This document shows, in pieces, positions 12,141 through 24,134 of a DNA stretch of 64,000 bases (position 1 is its first letter; every line of letters starts with the position of its first letter). The position numbers and the translations under genes were made by a program. The notes beneath the pieces are model-generated. The model did not search any database. It was given only the letters and a program-made list of their open reading frames with translations, and was not told the origin of the DNA. Source of the stretch: Callipepla californica brunnescens (taxonomy: Eukaryota; Chordata; Aves; Galliformes; Odontophoridae); assembly GCA_023055505.1 (NCBI GenBank), contig JALIRH010000031.1, positions 806,001 to 870,000 on the forward strand, given 5' to 3'.

Positions 12141-12226
12141 GTAGGGTAGCTGCTTTAGCTGGGGGATGGACTTGATGAGCTCTTGAGCTGCCTTCCAATC
12201 ACTGCAATTCTGTGTTTCTGTGATTT
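12141..12226 (+). mobile_element. CR1 LINE 3' terminal stub, plus strand
   Basis: GGGGGATGGACTTGATGAGC, TCTTGAGCTGCCTTCC and AATTCTGTGTTTCTGTGAT are the last ~80 bases of CR1 with decayed octamer units. Short 3' stubs are typical of aborted CR1 reverse transcription. Confidence 0.8.
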
Positions 12227-12719
12227 TATGAACACCAGCCTTATTATACCACTTTGGAAGGCCTACTGCCCATTTCTATAGTGTGCATTATGTAAAATAA
12301 TCACATCATTTTCATCAAAGTTTCCACCTCAGAAATTTGTCTCCTATTCAGTTGATTTTCCTATATTACTTTTCTTTTCTTTTTCTGTGAAACTTTGGAG
12401 GAAGCTAAAATTAAATAGAAGGAAATTTTTATAGTACTGTTGATAAATAAACATTTACATTAAATACTTTAAATCCTTGAATATATGAAGATACAGCAGT
12501 AGTAAAGTCATGAGTAAATCAGTATTTCTGAGTTTTAATATGACTTATTTAAAGTCAGAACATAAGACTTGTCATAAAATGTTCTATTTTCACTGGTGTT
12601 TTGAAGAACAGAAACACAGTATCCCAAAATAAAATAAGAGAAACATATGAAACAACCATTAAAATGAAAGATGAAAAGATATTAGAATTTATAGAATATT
12701 CATGTTTTCATTATTTCTT
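12227..12719. other. Unannotated spacer between two CR1 copies
   Basis: AT-rich sequence with no recognised feature. It lies between a plus-strand and a minus-strand CR1 3' end, which therefore face each other. Confidence 0.55.
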
Positions 12720-13196
12720 CACAGAATCACAGAATTGTAGCAGTTGGAAGGGACCTCTGGAGATTACTGAGTCCAAATGTACTGCTTAAGCAGGTTTTCT
12801 ACATTAGGTCACACAGGAAGGTGTCCATGTGAGTATTGAGTATCTCCAGAGAAGATTCCACAACCTCTCTCGGCAGCCTGTTCCAGTGCTATATCATCCT
12901 TACCATAAAGATGTTCTTCATCATGTTTATAAGGAACTCCTTGTGTTCCAGTTTGTGCCCACTGCCTCTTGTTTTATCAACTGCACAACACTGAAAAGAG
13001 CCTTGCCCTGTCCTCTCTACTCCCACACTTTAGATATTCATAAGCATTGAGTTGATCCCCTTCAGTCTCCTCCAGGCTGAACAGACCAAACTCTCTCAGC
13101 TTTTCCTTGTAAGGGAGATGCCTCTGTCATCTCTGTGGCTCTGTGCTGGACTCACTCCAGTCTTTCCCCATCTTTCCTGAACTGAGATGCCCAAAA
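12720..13196 (-). mobile_element. CR1 LINE 3' fragment (about 480 bp), minus strand
   Basis: The lower end begins CACAGAATCACAGAATTGTA, the complement of the CR1 3' terminus. The rest carries the expected complementary blocks: GGCAGCCTGTTCCAGTGC, CTCCAGGCTGAACAGACC, and the segment complementary to ORF2 near CTGAACTGAGATGCCCA. It is a normal 5'-truncated copy with an intact order of segments. The overlapping forward frame at 12829-13050 is antisense LINE sequence. Confidence 0.93.
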
Positions 13197-14924
13197 CTGC
13201 TTAAAGCAGCAGCAAGTGCCCAAAAATACTTTTAAATGAAAAGTTTCCCAATCTATACAATGAATACACTTTTTTTTTTTTTCTCTAAACGTGACTACAG
13301 TAAACAGTGACTCTGCTTTGGCTGCTTGTTTAGACAACATAACTCATATAACATTTTTAAAGGTCTCAAGAATTACCAGGAATTCAGTATCCATGGCTAA
13401 AGTAAGAGCTTTACCTCAGGATAAAGCTACACCTAGCTGAGACAGAATGTAGTTTTCTTATCTAATGCAAGGCCACCTTGAAAAAGTTTGGACAAGTGGT
13501 TAATATATGAAGCAAGCATGAGAACATCACAGTGCTGTGCACACTGGAGCAGCTATAAAAATATCAACCACCAAGGGCATGTATAAGAGGAGCTGTCAGT
13601 AGCTGGGATTTGTACTGTAATTTGATATACAACATAAGTGTAAATATACTTCAGGAACAAAAGGCCTCTTTATGTTGAGAAACACTGACAGAGACAAAAT
13701 GAATGAAGAAATCATCAATGATATATCTCCCCCTGCATGCACTGGGAAGCATTTTACCTCTTCTGAGGAAGACTGAGATTCTGAGATTCTGAGGACTCTT
13801 TCTCGGAATCTGCCGGTTGAAATTCTCTTTTTTTCTTCATGCATTCCCATTCTACATACCCATTCTTGAATGATAACTCATTGCAACATGAAAAGAAAGG
13901 TATGCACCTAAAAGTACAAGTTGCAAGGACTAAAAAGCAAGCACCCTTTGAGCCAGGGAATGAAGTTAAGTTTCTAGTGCTAGATTTTCTTTGGCCTAAA
14001 CATTCACATTCTTGGCTTTGTCAATTAGATTGAAGGTTAACTAACTGTCTAACTGTCTTAACTCTTTGGTAATTTTGTATTCCATTCTGTTAGGCTTTTT
14101 ATCGTCTTAACAGTAGATGTGGCAACATAAGGAATATGAGGAAGGATCTGTGAGCACTAGAAAAATAATGTCTGATGGAGAAAACTCTACCAGCAGGCAA
14201 CTGTCCACAATTTCTTCACCAGAGAAGAATATGTATCTGACAGAAAAGCATAGCTCCTTGTGGAGGAAAATAAATATAGTGGAAAATCTATCATGTATAG
14301 CCAAGCCTACTATTAACACTTTATACTGAAAGCTTAAGAAAAGTAACAGCTCTATCTAGTCCTAAGTAAAAATACTGGCACCTTCTTGCATTTTCCATAC
14401 TCTGCTGACTTTACTGTGTTCTGAGGTACTCGGCAGAATCAAGGGCTTCATTACAACTAAGCCACCTCCTGGCAATATATGTATTTTTTCCTCAACATGA
14501 AATAGCATAGCCAAGAAAGGCAAATATAAATGTATTAAGATAAGTATGAGAAATAAAAGAATCTAAATAAGTAAACATAAACAAAATAAAAACAAAAAAA
14601 ATCAGAAAATTAATGGTGAAAGTTACAGACACAATAAGGATTCACTATAAAATTTCACTGATTGACCATCAATATTATATAAAAATGATATATTTTTTTC
14701 TACTACAAACTTATCTGAGTCCCCTGTCATGCCTCTTTAGTGTGAAAATATACAGTAGTGTTGTGATCTGCATTGCACATATGCACACAAAAAATGTGTA
14801 GAGATGTGTGGTTTTATTACAACCTTCTGCTAGTGCTGTGGATGTGACAATTCTGTTGTGACATCCATAGGTTTATACATTGCTAGAGCTCTATCTAGAT
14901 TATTGTAAGCAACTAGTAACGTAC
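13197..14924. other. Unannotated sequence
   Basis: No gene or repeat is recognised apart from a T14 run near 13269 and a small GATTCTGA duplication near 13775-13792. Frames of 60-85 codons at 13596-13850 and 14107-14329 lie on both strands with no supporting motif. Confidence 0.5.
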
Positions 14925-15215
14925 CACAGAATCACAGGATCTAGAATTGTAGGGGTTAGAAAGGACTTGAGATCATCAAGTTCAACCCCCTGCCAAAGCA
15001 GCTCCCTGCCCAGGTTGCACAGGTAGACGTCCAGGCAGGTCTTGAACATCTCCAGAGAAGGAGACTCCACTCTCTGTGCAGCCTGTGGCAGTGCTCCGTC
15101 AGTGCACTGTGAAGAAGTTCCCACACATATTTATGCGGTCAGTTTATGACTATTTCTCCTCATTCTATCACCACACACTGCTGAGAAAGAGTCCAGCCTC
15201 ATCCCATTGCCTCCC
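14925..15215 (-). mobile_element. CR1 LINE 3' fragment, minus strand
   Basis: CACAGAATCACAGGATCTAG begins the complement of the CR1 end. CTTGAGATCATCAAGTTCAA, GCAGCTCCCTGCCCAGGTTG and CTTGAACATCTCCAGAGAAG follow in the expected order. The copy runs directly into a TA/TTTA microsatellite at its 5'-truncated side. Confidence 0.93.
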
Positions 15216-15308
15216 TATATATATATATATTTGTAGAATATATTTATTTATTTATTTATAAATTTATTTATATTTGTAGAATATATTATATATATATATA
15301 TATTTATA
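15216..15308. repeat. (TA)n/(TTTA)n microsatellite
   Basis: Alternating TA runs and TTTA runs occur, interrupted twice by TTTGTAGAATATA, so part of the tract is itself duplicated. It is likely polymorphic. Confidence 0.92.
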
Positions 15309-15686
15309 GAAAACTATTTGCACAGTAAATACTATTTCATTACTAAACTTCTTCATTTAGAACAACAAAAAAAAGGCCTGTGATGTAACTTCTCAAAAAA
15401 TTAGCAGCTTTTTATGAAAGCAAGAAATAGCTAGATTTCAAGGCTGAATATGCAGGTTTTTTCCAATAACTTAAGCCATGTAATTTGGAAGAATCTAAGT
15501 TACTTCAACTCTTATACTCCAAAAAATATAATTGTTTTTTTTTTTTTTAATTACTGTACAGTAATATAGCATGAGTCCACAACAAAGATACTGGAAATAT
15601 TTTGAGCTACAGATAAGATTTCCATCTTTCATTAGAAAGAATGACTTTATAAGTCATTCCCAGCTTTCAGTACGGTATTGAGGGTT
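15309..15686. other. AT-rich unannotated sequence
   Basis: Nothing is recognised except a T14 run near 15536-15549. Confidence 0.55.
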
Positions 15687-15742
15687 TTTGTTGCTGTTTT
15701 TGTTGTTGTTTTTTTTTTTTTTTGGGGGGGGGGGGGGGGGGG
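15687..15742. repeat. T-rich tract joined to a 19-G homopolymer
   Basis: A GTT-rich stretch leads to T15 (15709-15723), directly followed by G19 (15724-15742). A run of 19 G can form a G-quadruplex on the plus strand. It is also a common site of sequencing or assembly error, so its true length is uncertain. Confidence 0.9.
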
Positions 15743-18700
15743 CGTGGTTTGGCAGAAAAACTCTTAAGCTGCCATTTTTTCCACAAATCTGTTTGAACTG
15801 AGTCTGGCATTTCATACAAAATGCCTGAAAACTGCAAAGTGAGAAATATGTGATATACGAAGCACAGAATTTTCTGAGTATACTCTCTTTATGTCTGCAT
15901 GCAGTAGTACAAAAACCGAGGACAGAGCATTAAGATAAGCAGAGTGAGAAGAAAATGCACTTCTAATACATCAGTATATCTGCAGATAAATAGGAAGGTT
16001 GGCTTATTCTAGAATAGGACAGACTGGTGATACTAGCAGAACTGCTGGTGCTGATCTCTGCTATCACCAGTGTCTTCTGCTAGCTGGACTTATGGCCCAG
16101 AACAAGATGACAGTGTCTTTAGGCATAACATGTTATCCTCTGGGAATTGCATATCCATGAACCCTGAATGAATGTCCTCTAGGAGATTTCTGAACTAATG
16201 ACTTGTCAAAATGAGTGCATGTGCTTAACTAACATGTTTAGAAAATCTGTTGGGTCAACTTCTCCAATAAAGTTGCTGTTTTCATAGAAGTGTCTATCTT
16301 TGAGTGATTCTATGATGAAGGGAGCTGAGCTGAGAAATTTGAGAGGAGATCAAAAGACCAAACTCAAGGCAAACACAAAATGTAGACACTACTCATACTA
16401 AAAGGATTTCTGGTGAACCTGTGCAATACCTATTCAGTAGGCACAGGACAAGGAAATTATATTCAGAGAATGTCAGAGAACGGAAATCAACCATTTCACC
16501 TACTACTGGCTTTCATGGAAAAAACAGCTGTAGTCATCAGAAATCAAAACAAGGATTTGGAAAGTAACCAAACTCCCTTCTCCATAAACAAATTGCAACC
16601 ATCGTATTTCTCCACAGCCTACACACTTTCCTTTTGTTCTTGGCTCCAACTAGTTCATCCTGCCCCCTTAGAAAACCAGATGACAGCAGTTTCATGGAAA
16701 TAACCATTTCAGCAACCAGTTGCAGGTCTTTTGTTTAAAAATTTTTCAATTTTTCTGGTAATAAATCATTTCACATGTGGAAAATTCCTGTGAGAATCTC
16801 TTGTTTCTAAATTTAAAGTGATAACCTCTATACCTTTGAAATCTTTTTCTGTTAGCTTTGGCTGTAAAAAAATCCAGCAATGCAATATCATGTAGGAAGA
16901 GTATATTGTATAAAATAAAAAAGTTAACAATGTCTTGTGATTGTATTAAGTAATGCTAAAGAAATAACAAACAAAAAACAATATGGAGCTGTATCTTTTT
17001 AAGTTCTTAGCTATGATATAGAAATATCCCAAATGCTGGTCACATATACTCAAAGGAGAATCATAAAAAACATCCCACAACATCTTATTCCTTCTGATAC
17101 TGTAAACATGCCACTAACTAAGAATATAATGATGAATACCACAAACGCTGAAGCATTACTGTGTGACAAATACATATCTTCTATCTCTGGGAGAAGAGTC
17201 ATCTAGAAAGGCTCAGAATTTCAGAGGTAACAGAAAATAAAGATGGGAAAGGTTTAAAAGATCCTTGTTCTTTTCCTAATACTTTCTATTAAAGTGTACA
17301 GTTCTGGAAGTACTGACTGAAAAGGGGAGAGGAACAATTTGTATTAGAGCTAATTGATGAAAGAATGATATTGGTTGTGTCAGAAATACATCAGCAAGAA
17401 AATTTCGTTTAAGTGCTGAAATCAGATTGCATCAAATAAATAAATATGGGCTGTCAACCATTTTTCTCTACTTAAAACTATTTTCTTGAAAATACATAAT
17501 AAATAGTTTACAGAATGCCTGTGCTGAAAGAAAAAAAAAAAAAAAAAAAGAAAAACAATTAACAAAAATAGAAAACAAAACAAAAATAACTCATTAGACA
17601 GCACCATCTACTTATGAACATGTACAGCAGAACATACATTGGTCCATGTAAGTCAGTATCTTTTTTCTATAAATGGTGCAAGTAACAGCAATGGGAGTAT
17701 GATCAGGGCAACAGTAAAGGTATACTGAATTTCTCCTTAATGCTGTCTTAGCTTCTCTGTTTGAGTGACAGATAACAAAGAAGTAAGCAGCAACTCAAAT
17801 AAAAATTAAGTTAGGAAAGGAATTATTTACAATAACTTAATCTATTCAAACTCACCATAGAAGCATCATGCAAATCTGTCCTACAAATAACATACATTTG
17901 TTGCTCATATCACCTTTAGCTTGAAATTCTGAAGTGAATAAACACTATAATTTTTCAATGCCTTGCTCATTCTTGCTTGTTCTTCTGTCTACAGTGAGCT
18001 GACCTGATTAGTTTCTGCAGCATTTTTTCTTACCCATAGGGTCAGAAGTCAGAGAGGAAACAGGACTGCATGACATAAAGCTGTTTTCATAGATAGTTAT
18101 TTGTCTTATCATATTTTACAAGGAAAGAATATAATTTAGCCAAAAAAAAAAAGTAATTTAGTCTGTCTCTCAGAACTTTACTGTCATGTGACAATTACTG
18201 CTATCTTTTTGCCCAGTGGGCTTAAAAGTAAGCTCTGATTCTTCATTTCTGAAATTGCCTGGAATGAGAACCTGTGGGAAATGTAACTATTTAAAGACAT
18301 TAACAAGCGGACACATTATGCAGGGGCAGATGGCAAATCATGATGTTTGAGTCAAATGTATCGGAAAATTAACAAAAGGGAAATAATTTCACACCAAATG
18401 ACTGTAAGGAGGACTGTTACATTTCCCCATGTTCCTTCTTTCCATTTAACCGTCCTTAAAATGCTAATCCCAGAGGTGCCAATATCATCCACATTAGGAG
18501 CTTGTAATGTATAAGATTTATAATCACTTTCTTCTAAACACTGGTCCACTCTTAAATAGTATATTTTTAAAAAATCCCTAAAACTCTCGTTGTGTAAGTC
18601 AGCATATTAACACACATTTTATTTTACCTCTTTTGGCAAACATTGCCCAATGATGTTTATCTGGCTCTCAAATCCCAGCCATTGGGATTGCTTCCCAGAG

Positions 18701-21700
18701 TCAGTTTTTCAAAACAGCAGGCTCAGGTAGTGGTTGATTTTGGCACAACTCCTCACATAATTTATCAGTCAGTATTGACTTTGGTCTCTTTTTACACAAG
18801 AGAGGAGACAGAGATGAGGATACCTCTAACTATAGTGCTCTCTTTCTCTGTGCTGTACAGAGACAGATGACGTTGCCAATTCCTGAAAATGATGCAGTCC
18901 ATTTTAGTCCTTGCCTTGTTTTCAAGGCTTGCCTTGCTCAAATATCTTTGCCTGTCATGATTTCTTCAATCTGTCTGTTTTCATGGACTGCTACTGTAAT
19001 GTCCACTTGAGTTCTGGTTCAGATTTCAGTTTTTAGTACAGAAACCTCTCCACAGTACATACAGTCTCAAGCAGTATAGACTAGACCGTGTTTTGAAATC
19101 TGTCAAAGAGTTTGATATTTTGCTCTGTATTTTCCATAAGGGTGTTTCCCACTGAACTGACAGTCAAACAGAGTTGCCCTGCCATCAGGCTCTCAGCTTA
19201 GCCGCCTTCAAAAACTTTAGACTGCCCTCATAACCAGAAATCCCTGAATCCCCTGTGTGTACATCTTTGGCCTTATATACTTAAAAGACTCTTCAGATTT
19301 TTAAAATTTTAAATTAGAGATAAATTCCTAATATATATATATATATATAATGTAGATTAATTTATCCTTCCAAGTTGGAACAGAAAATCCTCCTAGAAAG
19401 CAATAGCACGAGAACCAGCAGTTGACTACTGCTGTCTTCCATTTAGTAGTGCTGTTTTCCTAGAGAATAAATGCTTCCACTATGCAGTTCTATATTTTGG
19501 GGAAACTTCCAAATTAGATGACTATTTACACTAATTCCAATCTTCCGTTCAGGAAATTTTTCCATTTTAATCTAGACCCTGCAGCATGTGCTATTCAGAC
19601 CTTTTTCAAAGTCAAACAGCCACATGGGTCTCTGAACAGTGCAGGGGCAAAGGCAAAAAAGGAAAAGTAAGATGCTGCGCAGTAAGTGCTGAAGGAGGCA
19701 CTATGCCTCCAAAAGCATATCAGCCTTTTCTCCTTTTTACCTGGGTGCCTGACACCTTCACTGAGATGTCTGACTTCCAGCAGGCTTCTTTGTACTTCCC
19801 TGCTCTGCTCCTTTCCTTTTCTCTCTGACTTTTTCTGGCAGAGTAAAAGAAAGGATAACTCCCAGGGACTTATCCTTGAAAACATCCTGCGAATGGGGAA
19901 TGCAAGTAATTTGCAACCCTCACATCACTACACACTTTTCTACTTCTGATGTGATATAAAGTGTTTTCTATCTTTTAAAAATCAATATGCATACTGTTCC
20001 TACTACAGCTGACCCAGATTCTTAATGAGCTTCCCTCGATACTACTACTACTACTAAACAAACTTATAGTAATTTCCTGTGGGTACATTTCCCATGTCTG
20101 CTCTCTAAATCAAAGCTTGACCCATCTGTCCTGCATTACATGCCATGCAACAGAAGCATCCAGCTCTATGGAGTTTCTCCTGCCAATCCTTTTCTCCCTC
20201 ATTTGTTTGGAAATGGATTGGCAGCTCAGAGATGCTGCAGCAGCATGGAAAGCAGCCAGATGACAGCCATGAAAAGATGTCATTCAGGTTTGACAGGAAA
20301 ATGAATTCTAGTTGCATGAACTGACATTCATGAGTCTGAAGGGAAAATCATTGCCTCCACGAGCCAAAGTTCCTGTGGGTCTACGTGATTCCTGCTTCCA
20401 AGGTCTTGTGTACTACTGAGAAAGCACTGATACTTTTATTTTATTTTGGTCTAGTATTTCACATAAGAACATGCATTATGTTTGAAGAGTTTGAGCTCCA
20501 ATGTGATAACGTAAATCCACGCACTGTTCTATATAAAGTCCTTTAATCTCTCCTGATAAGCTTGTTTAATCTTCCCTTATTCAATACTAAAAGATTAAAG
20601 GACTTAACTCAGTAGGTGTATCTTTTTGCTGAGCTGTATATTTTTTTTTTCTGTAGTTTTGTGTATATGTGTGAAAAGTGCACAAATAGTAAGTGAGCCT
20701 TTTTTTTTTTTTTTTTTTTTTTGCTTTAATTAATTAGTAAAACCAAATAAACTAGGAGAAATGTTATGAGTTTAGGAACTCTCTTGTACAGCATATTACA
20801 TTAAAATAGGAATGGTTTCACTAGAAAGTTAATAGAAAGATTGCTGCTTTGCACACCAGAAAAAGCATTTTACTAGATTAGTCTAGATGATCCAGTGGTA
20901 TATAACTTCTCCTGCTTCTACAATCTGCAATGGTAGCCTGAGCTTTTCTTACTTGAGCGATTTTTAAACTTTAGGGCTATGCCAAAAATGAATTCTGAGC
21001 ATCTCCCAGAATAAAAAAAAAAAAAGAGGAAAAAAAAAAAAGAAGAGAGATCCTTCACAGGCTTTTCCTGTGTATAATATTTCTTCTGTTTTGTTTTGTT
21101 TTTGTGTCAGTGCTTTTACTATATTTTGTTCAATTTTTATCTTATTAATTTATACATTTGTTTTTCCATATGCTATATTTGCATGCATCCCTTTTTCCTC
21201 CTTTATGTGAATTATGTTGAATTTTTTTCAGTGCCAGCTTTTACTGCATAGGTTAGCAAGTTCCACCTGCCCAATTTAATCAACAGATTTGAAGGAATCT
21301 ATTTTTTTTTTTCCGAATGCTGAATTTCTTTTGAAGCTATAATATCTTAATTTCTGACAGGCATACAAACCAAGGGAATGAATGAAAACTTTGAAGCAAA
21401 TCCCTGTAATTAGTTCACTATTTTATACATCTATATTCTTAACCAGTGTTGTTACCTAAAACTGATCCATTTTTCGTTCATGCTTTTCCGAGGCCCCTTC
21501 AAAAGCATTTAATGACAGTATAAATTTCTGACATATTTTAATTGTATAGTGCAACTTTAACTACATGGTAGAACTCAGATTCTGTATTTCAGAATTTAGC
21601 AAAATTTTGGGATTATCTCAAAACATCTGCTGGCTGGAACATTTATGTTGCATCTCTCCTTTTTTTAACATCAGTCAGCTGCCACAGTCACTGAGCTTTG

Positions 21701-22453
21701 TCTACACAATTACAATATGAAAATTAAATGAAAAAGTGCCCTCGTTTCAAATAAATGTGTGGTTTTTTTTAAGACTTCCAAGTTAAAACTTCTTGTTTGT
21801 TAATAAAGATTGTTTTTCTAATAACTTAACCAGTATCTGGAAAACAAACAAAGAAAAGAAAAAAAAAAAAACACAAAAAAACCCACTAAAACGAAGTTTT
21901 TTTTCTTTAATTTATCCTCCCACAGTCAGAATTTTTTAAGGTCATAGCGACCTTATAACTGATAGAGGACTTTCTTCTGTCAACATCTATTCTGTGGAAA
22001 TAAAAGAAGCAGAGAATCATTTTGATCAGAAAACAGATACTCTCAGAGCAACTATTTAATTAGAAACATGAAGTTACAACCAGAACGTTCAAAAGATTTG
22101 CCAGTTTGAAAAACAGAAAGAGCTTAAGAAAAGAAAGGTCTGAAAAAAAGAACTATCCAAAACTTATGAAAGAAGTATGAATTATATGACCTTGCTTTGT
22201 CACTGAAGATGTAAAATTGTCTCAAAAGTAGGTGTTTCCAAATTACTGCAAAACACTGTACACAATTCCTCAGTAGGTTACAAACATCACTTTGTAAATT
22301 CCATTGCAATTTAGCAGTGAAATTAAATCAGACTACTTAATACTAGTAGGCAATCTTTGAAGAACTTTTTTCTCCTGCTTCATTCTGAACTCTGCAAATC
22401 TGAAATCACTACCATTAAAATCCCAAAGGAATTGCTTTCTTCCTACTTTCTTT
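15743..22453. other. Long unannotated AT-rich stretch with scattered simple repeats
   Basis: This 6.7-kb stretch contains A19 at 17531-17549, (TA)n at 19331-19349, ACT trinucleotides near 20041, T23 at 20700-20722, A-rich patches at 21011-21048 and 21840-21890, and the 14-bp inverted repeat listed separately. Weak CR1-like words (TAGTCTAGATGATCCAG) near 20880 are too degraded to call. The overlapping opposite-strand frames at 19586-19949 lack family motifs and are not supported as genes. Confidence 0.5.
20536..20605. repeat. Perfect 14-bp inverted repeat, 42-nt loop
   Basis: AAGTCCTTTAATCT at 20536-20549 is the exact reverse complement of AGATTAAAGGACTT at 20592-20605. The loop is AT-rich. 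It could be a remnant of a small foldback element or a chance hairpin. It does not match a known element that I recognise. Confidence 0.7.
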
Positions 22454-23410
22454 CCACATGCCCTTGTAAAAAGTCCCTCACCTTTCCTGTAGGCACCCTG
22501 AAGGTACTGGAAGGATGCTATAGCATCCTCTTGGCGCCTTCTCTTCTCCACGCTGAAAAGTGCCACCTCAGCCTGTCCCCATAAAGGAGGTGTTCCAGGT
22601 ACTCTGATCGTCTCTGTGTCCCTCCTCTGGACCCATTCCAAGAGCTCTGTGTCCTTCTTGATTTGGGGACCCCAGAACTGGACACCGTACTCCAGGTGGG
22701 GTATCACAAAAGCAGAGTAGAGGGGAAGACTCACTTCCCTCAACCTGCTGATTATGCTTCTCTTGATGTAGCCCAGGATAAGATTGGACTTCTGGCCTCA
22801 AGTGCATATTGCCTGCTCATGTTGAATCTTTCATCAACTGACACTCCCAAGCCTTCAGGGTTGCTTTCAAGCCACTCTCCACTCCGTCTGTATTTTGCTT
22901 AGAATTGCTCTGACCCAGGTACAGGACCCTGCACTTTGCCTTGTTGCACTTCATGAGGTTGGCATAGGCCCATCTTCCAAACATGTCCAGGCCCCTCTGG
23001 TTGCCATCACATTCCTTTAGTATGTCAACAGCATCACTTAGCTTCATGCCATCTGCAAATTTGCTGAGGATGCACTCTATCCCAATGTCCATGTTGCCTA
23101 CAAAGATGTTGAATAGCACTGGCCCATCACCCGTCCCTGAGGAACACCACTCATTACTACTCCTCACTAGGAGAACGAGCCATTGACTGCAACTCTGAAT
23201 GCAGCCATCCAACCAATTCCTATTCCAACAAGTGGTCCGTCCATCAAATACATTTTTCTACAATTTAGTGACCAGGATGCCATGGGAGACAGTGTCAAAT
23301 GCTCTGCACAAATCCAGGAAGATGATGTCAGTTACTCTTCCATTCCCTTGACACTGTAATTCCATCATAGAAGGCCATCAAGTTTTTCATTTTTACTAAA
23401 AGCACTTGCC
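22454..23410 (-). mobile_element. CR1 LINE internal fragment with ORF2 reverse-transcriptase relic, minus strand
   Basis: This is the longest CR1 piece in the window. On the minus strand, 23212-22817 encodes reverse-transcriptase sequence including GPVLFNIF, SKFADG and LMKCNKAKCRVLYLG. 22743-22454 encodes the end of ORF2, including SAFVIPHLEYGVQFWGPQ and VEKRRR. The catalytic F/Y-A-D-D motif reads FADG at 23059-23048, so the second catalytic aspartate is lost. The frame is broken between the two blocks and the copy is dead. Sequence further 5' on the element continues to about 23410. Unusually for CR1, the 3' UTR and octamer end are missing: homology stops near 22454, which implies a later deletion or rearrangement. 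Confidence 0.93.
22817..23212 (-). pseudogene. CR1 ORF2 reverse-transcriptase fragment (inactive)
   Basis: This 131-codon open stretch covers the palm region of a CR1-clade non-LTR reverse transcriptase. Residues 30-37 read GPVLFNIF and residues 50-55 read SKFADG, where a working enzyme has FADD. The C-terminal part matches the conserved LMKCNK...CRVLYLG segment, though the region is truncated at both ends. In an intact element this domain copies CR1 RNA at a nicked target. Here the missing aspartate and flanking frameshifts exclude activity. Confidence 0.88.
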
Positions 23411-24134
23411 TGACTTCATGTTTACTGTAAGTGCATGTTTTTCCACCGTGCCCTGGTTCACCATGAAACCAGTGATGTGATCAGCCTGGGCTTTTGAAAG
23501 GAAACACCTTTCACACATCAGAGGTTTCTTTTTGACACTTGAAAAAGACATTTGCTACTTATACATGTAGGCTTTTCCACTTCAACTCAAGAAAAACATT
23601 ACCTTCTGTCTATGTAAATGCTGAAAATGTAAGCACTTGTACAGGAGGCCTTGGGAAACTGTTAATTAAAGCAGTATGTTAAAACATCAGTGGCACAATA
23701 TCAACGCCTACGACAACAGAAAAGTTTGTGGACACTCTTTGTTTCTGGAATTCATTTACAGTCTAATTTTCAGCTGCAGTCTTATATTGATGCTTTTAAG
23801 GACTGGGAGCTACAGCTGTGTGTTCAGCTCATTTGAAAATAAGGCCGCCAGCAGCATACTCGCTCTCCATTTCTCAGCTTACTGGCTCTGAAACCAAAGC
23901 CAGCAGCCAGTGCTCTCCTAATATTGTTTGAATAAGCATAGTTAAGGACAAACCTCTAGGTCTACATTAAAAATATATTTCCTAGAAGAGTTTAGTTATT
24001 GAGCTGAAGAGCAAAGCCTGTAAAAGATTGAAGCAGTGCATACCTAATTCTTTTTTCCTGTTTCAGGTATTTAGCTTAGTTTTAACTAAAATCAGAATAA
24101 AACCATTTGAAATTACATTATCCAGTAAATATTA
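23411..24134. other. Unannotated sequence between CR1 and mariner
   Basis: No clear feature. Very weak extension of CR1 homology is possible to about 23435. Confidence 0.5.

Noticed and set aside
16290..16320. CR1 3' end suggested by GTGATTCTATGATG
   Set aside because: Only one octamer-like word, and the upstream sequence does not match the CR1 3' UTR.
19586..19949. Three overlapping 80-96-codon frames on both strands
   Set aside because: They overlap each other antisense, have no motif or splice context, and lie in a region of only locally reduced stop density.
20875..20932. CR1 3' end suggested by TCTAGATGATCCAG and TTCTACAATCT
   Set aside because: Too diverged, with no octamer. Not separable from chance.
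22333..22743. 136-codon minus-strand frame as a host gene
   Set aside because: CR1 ORF2 C-terminal region that runs on into unrelated sequence.
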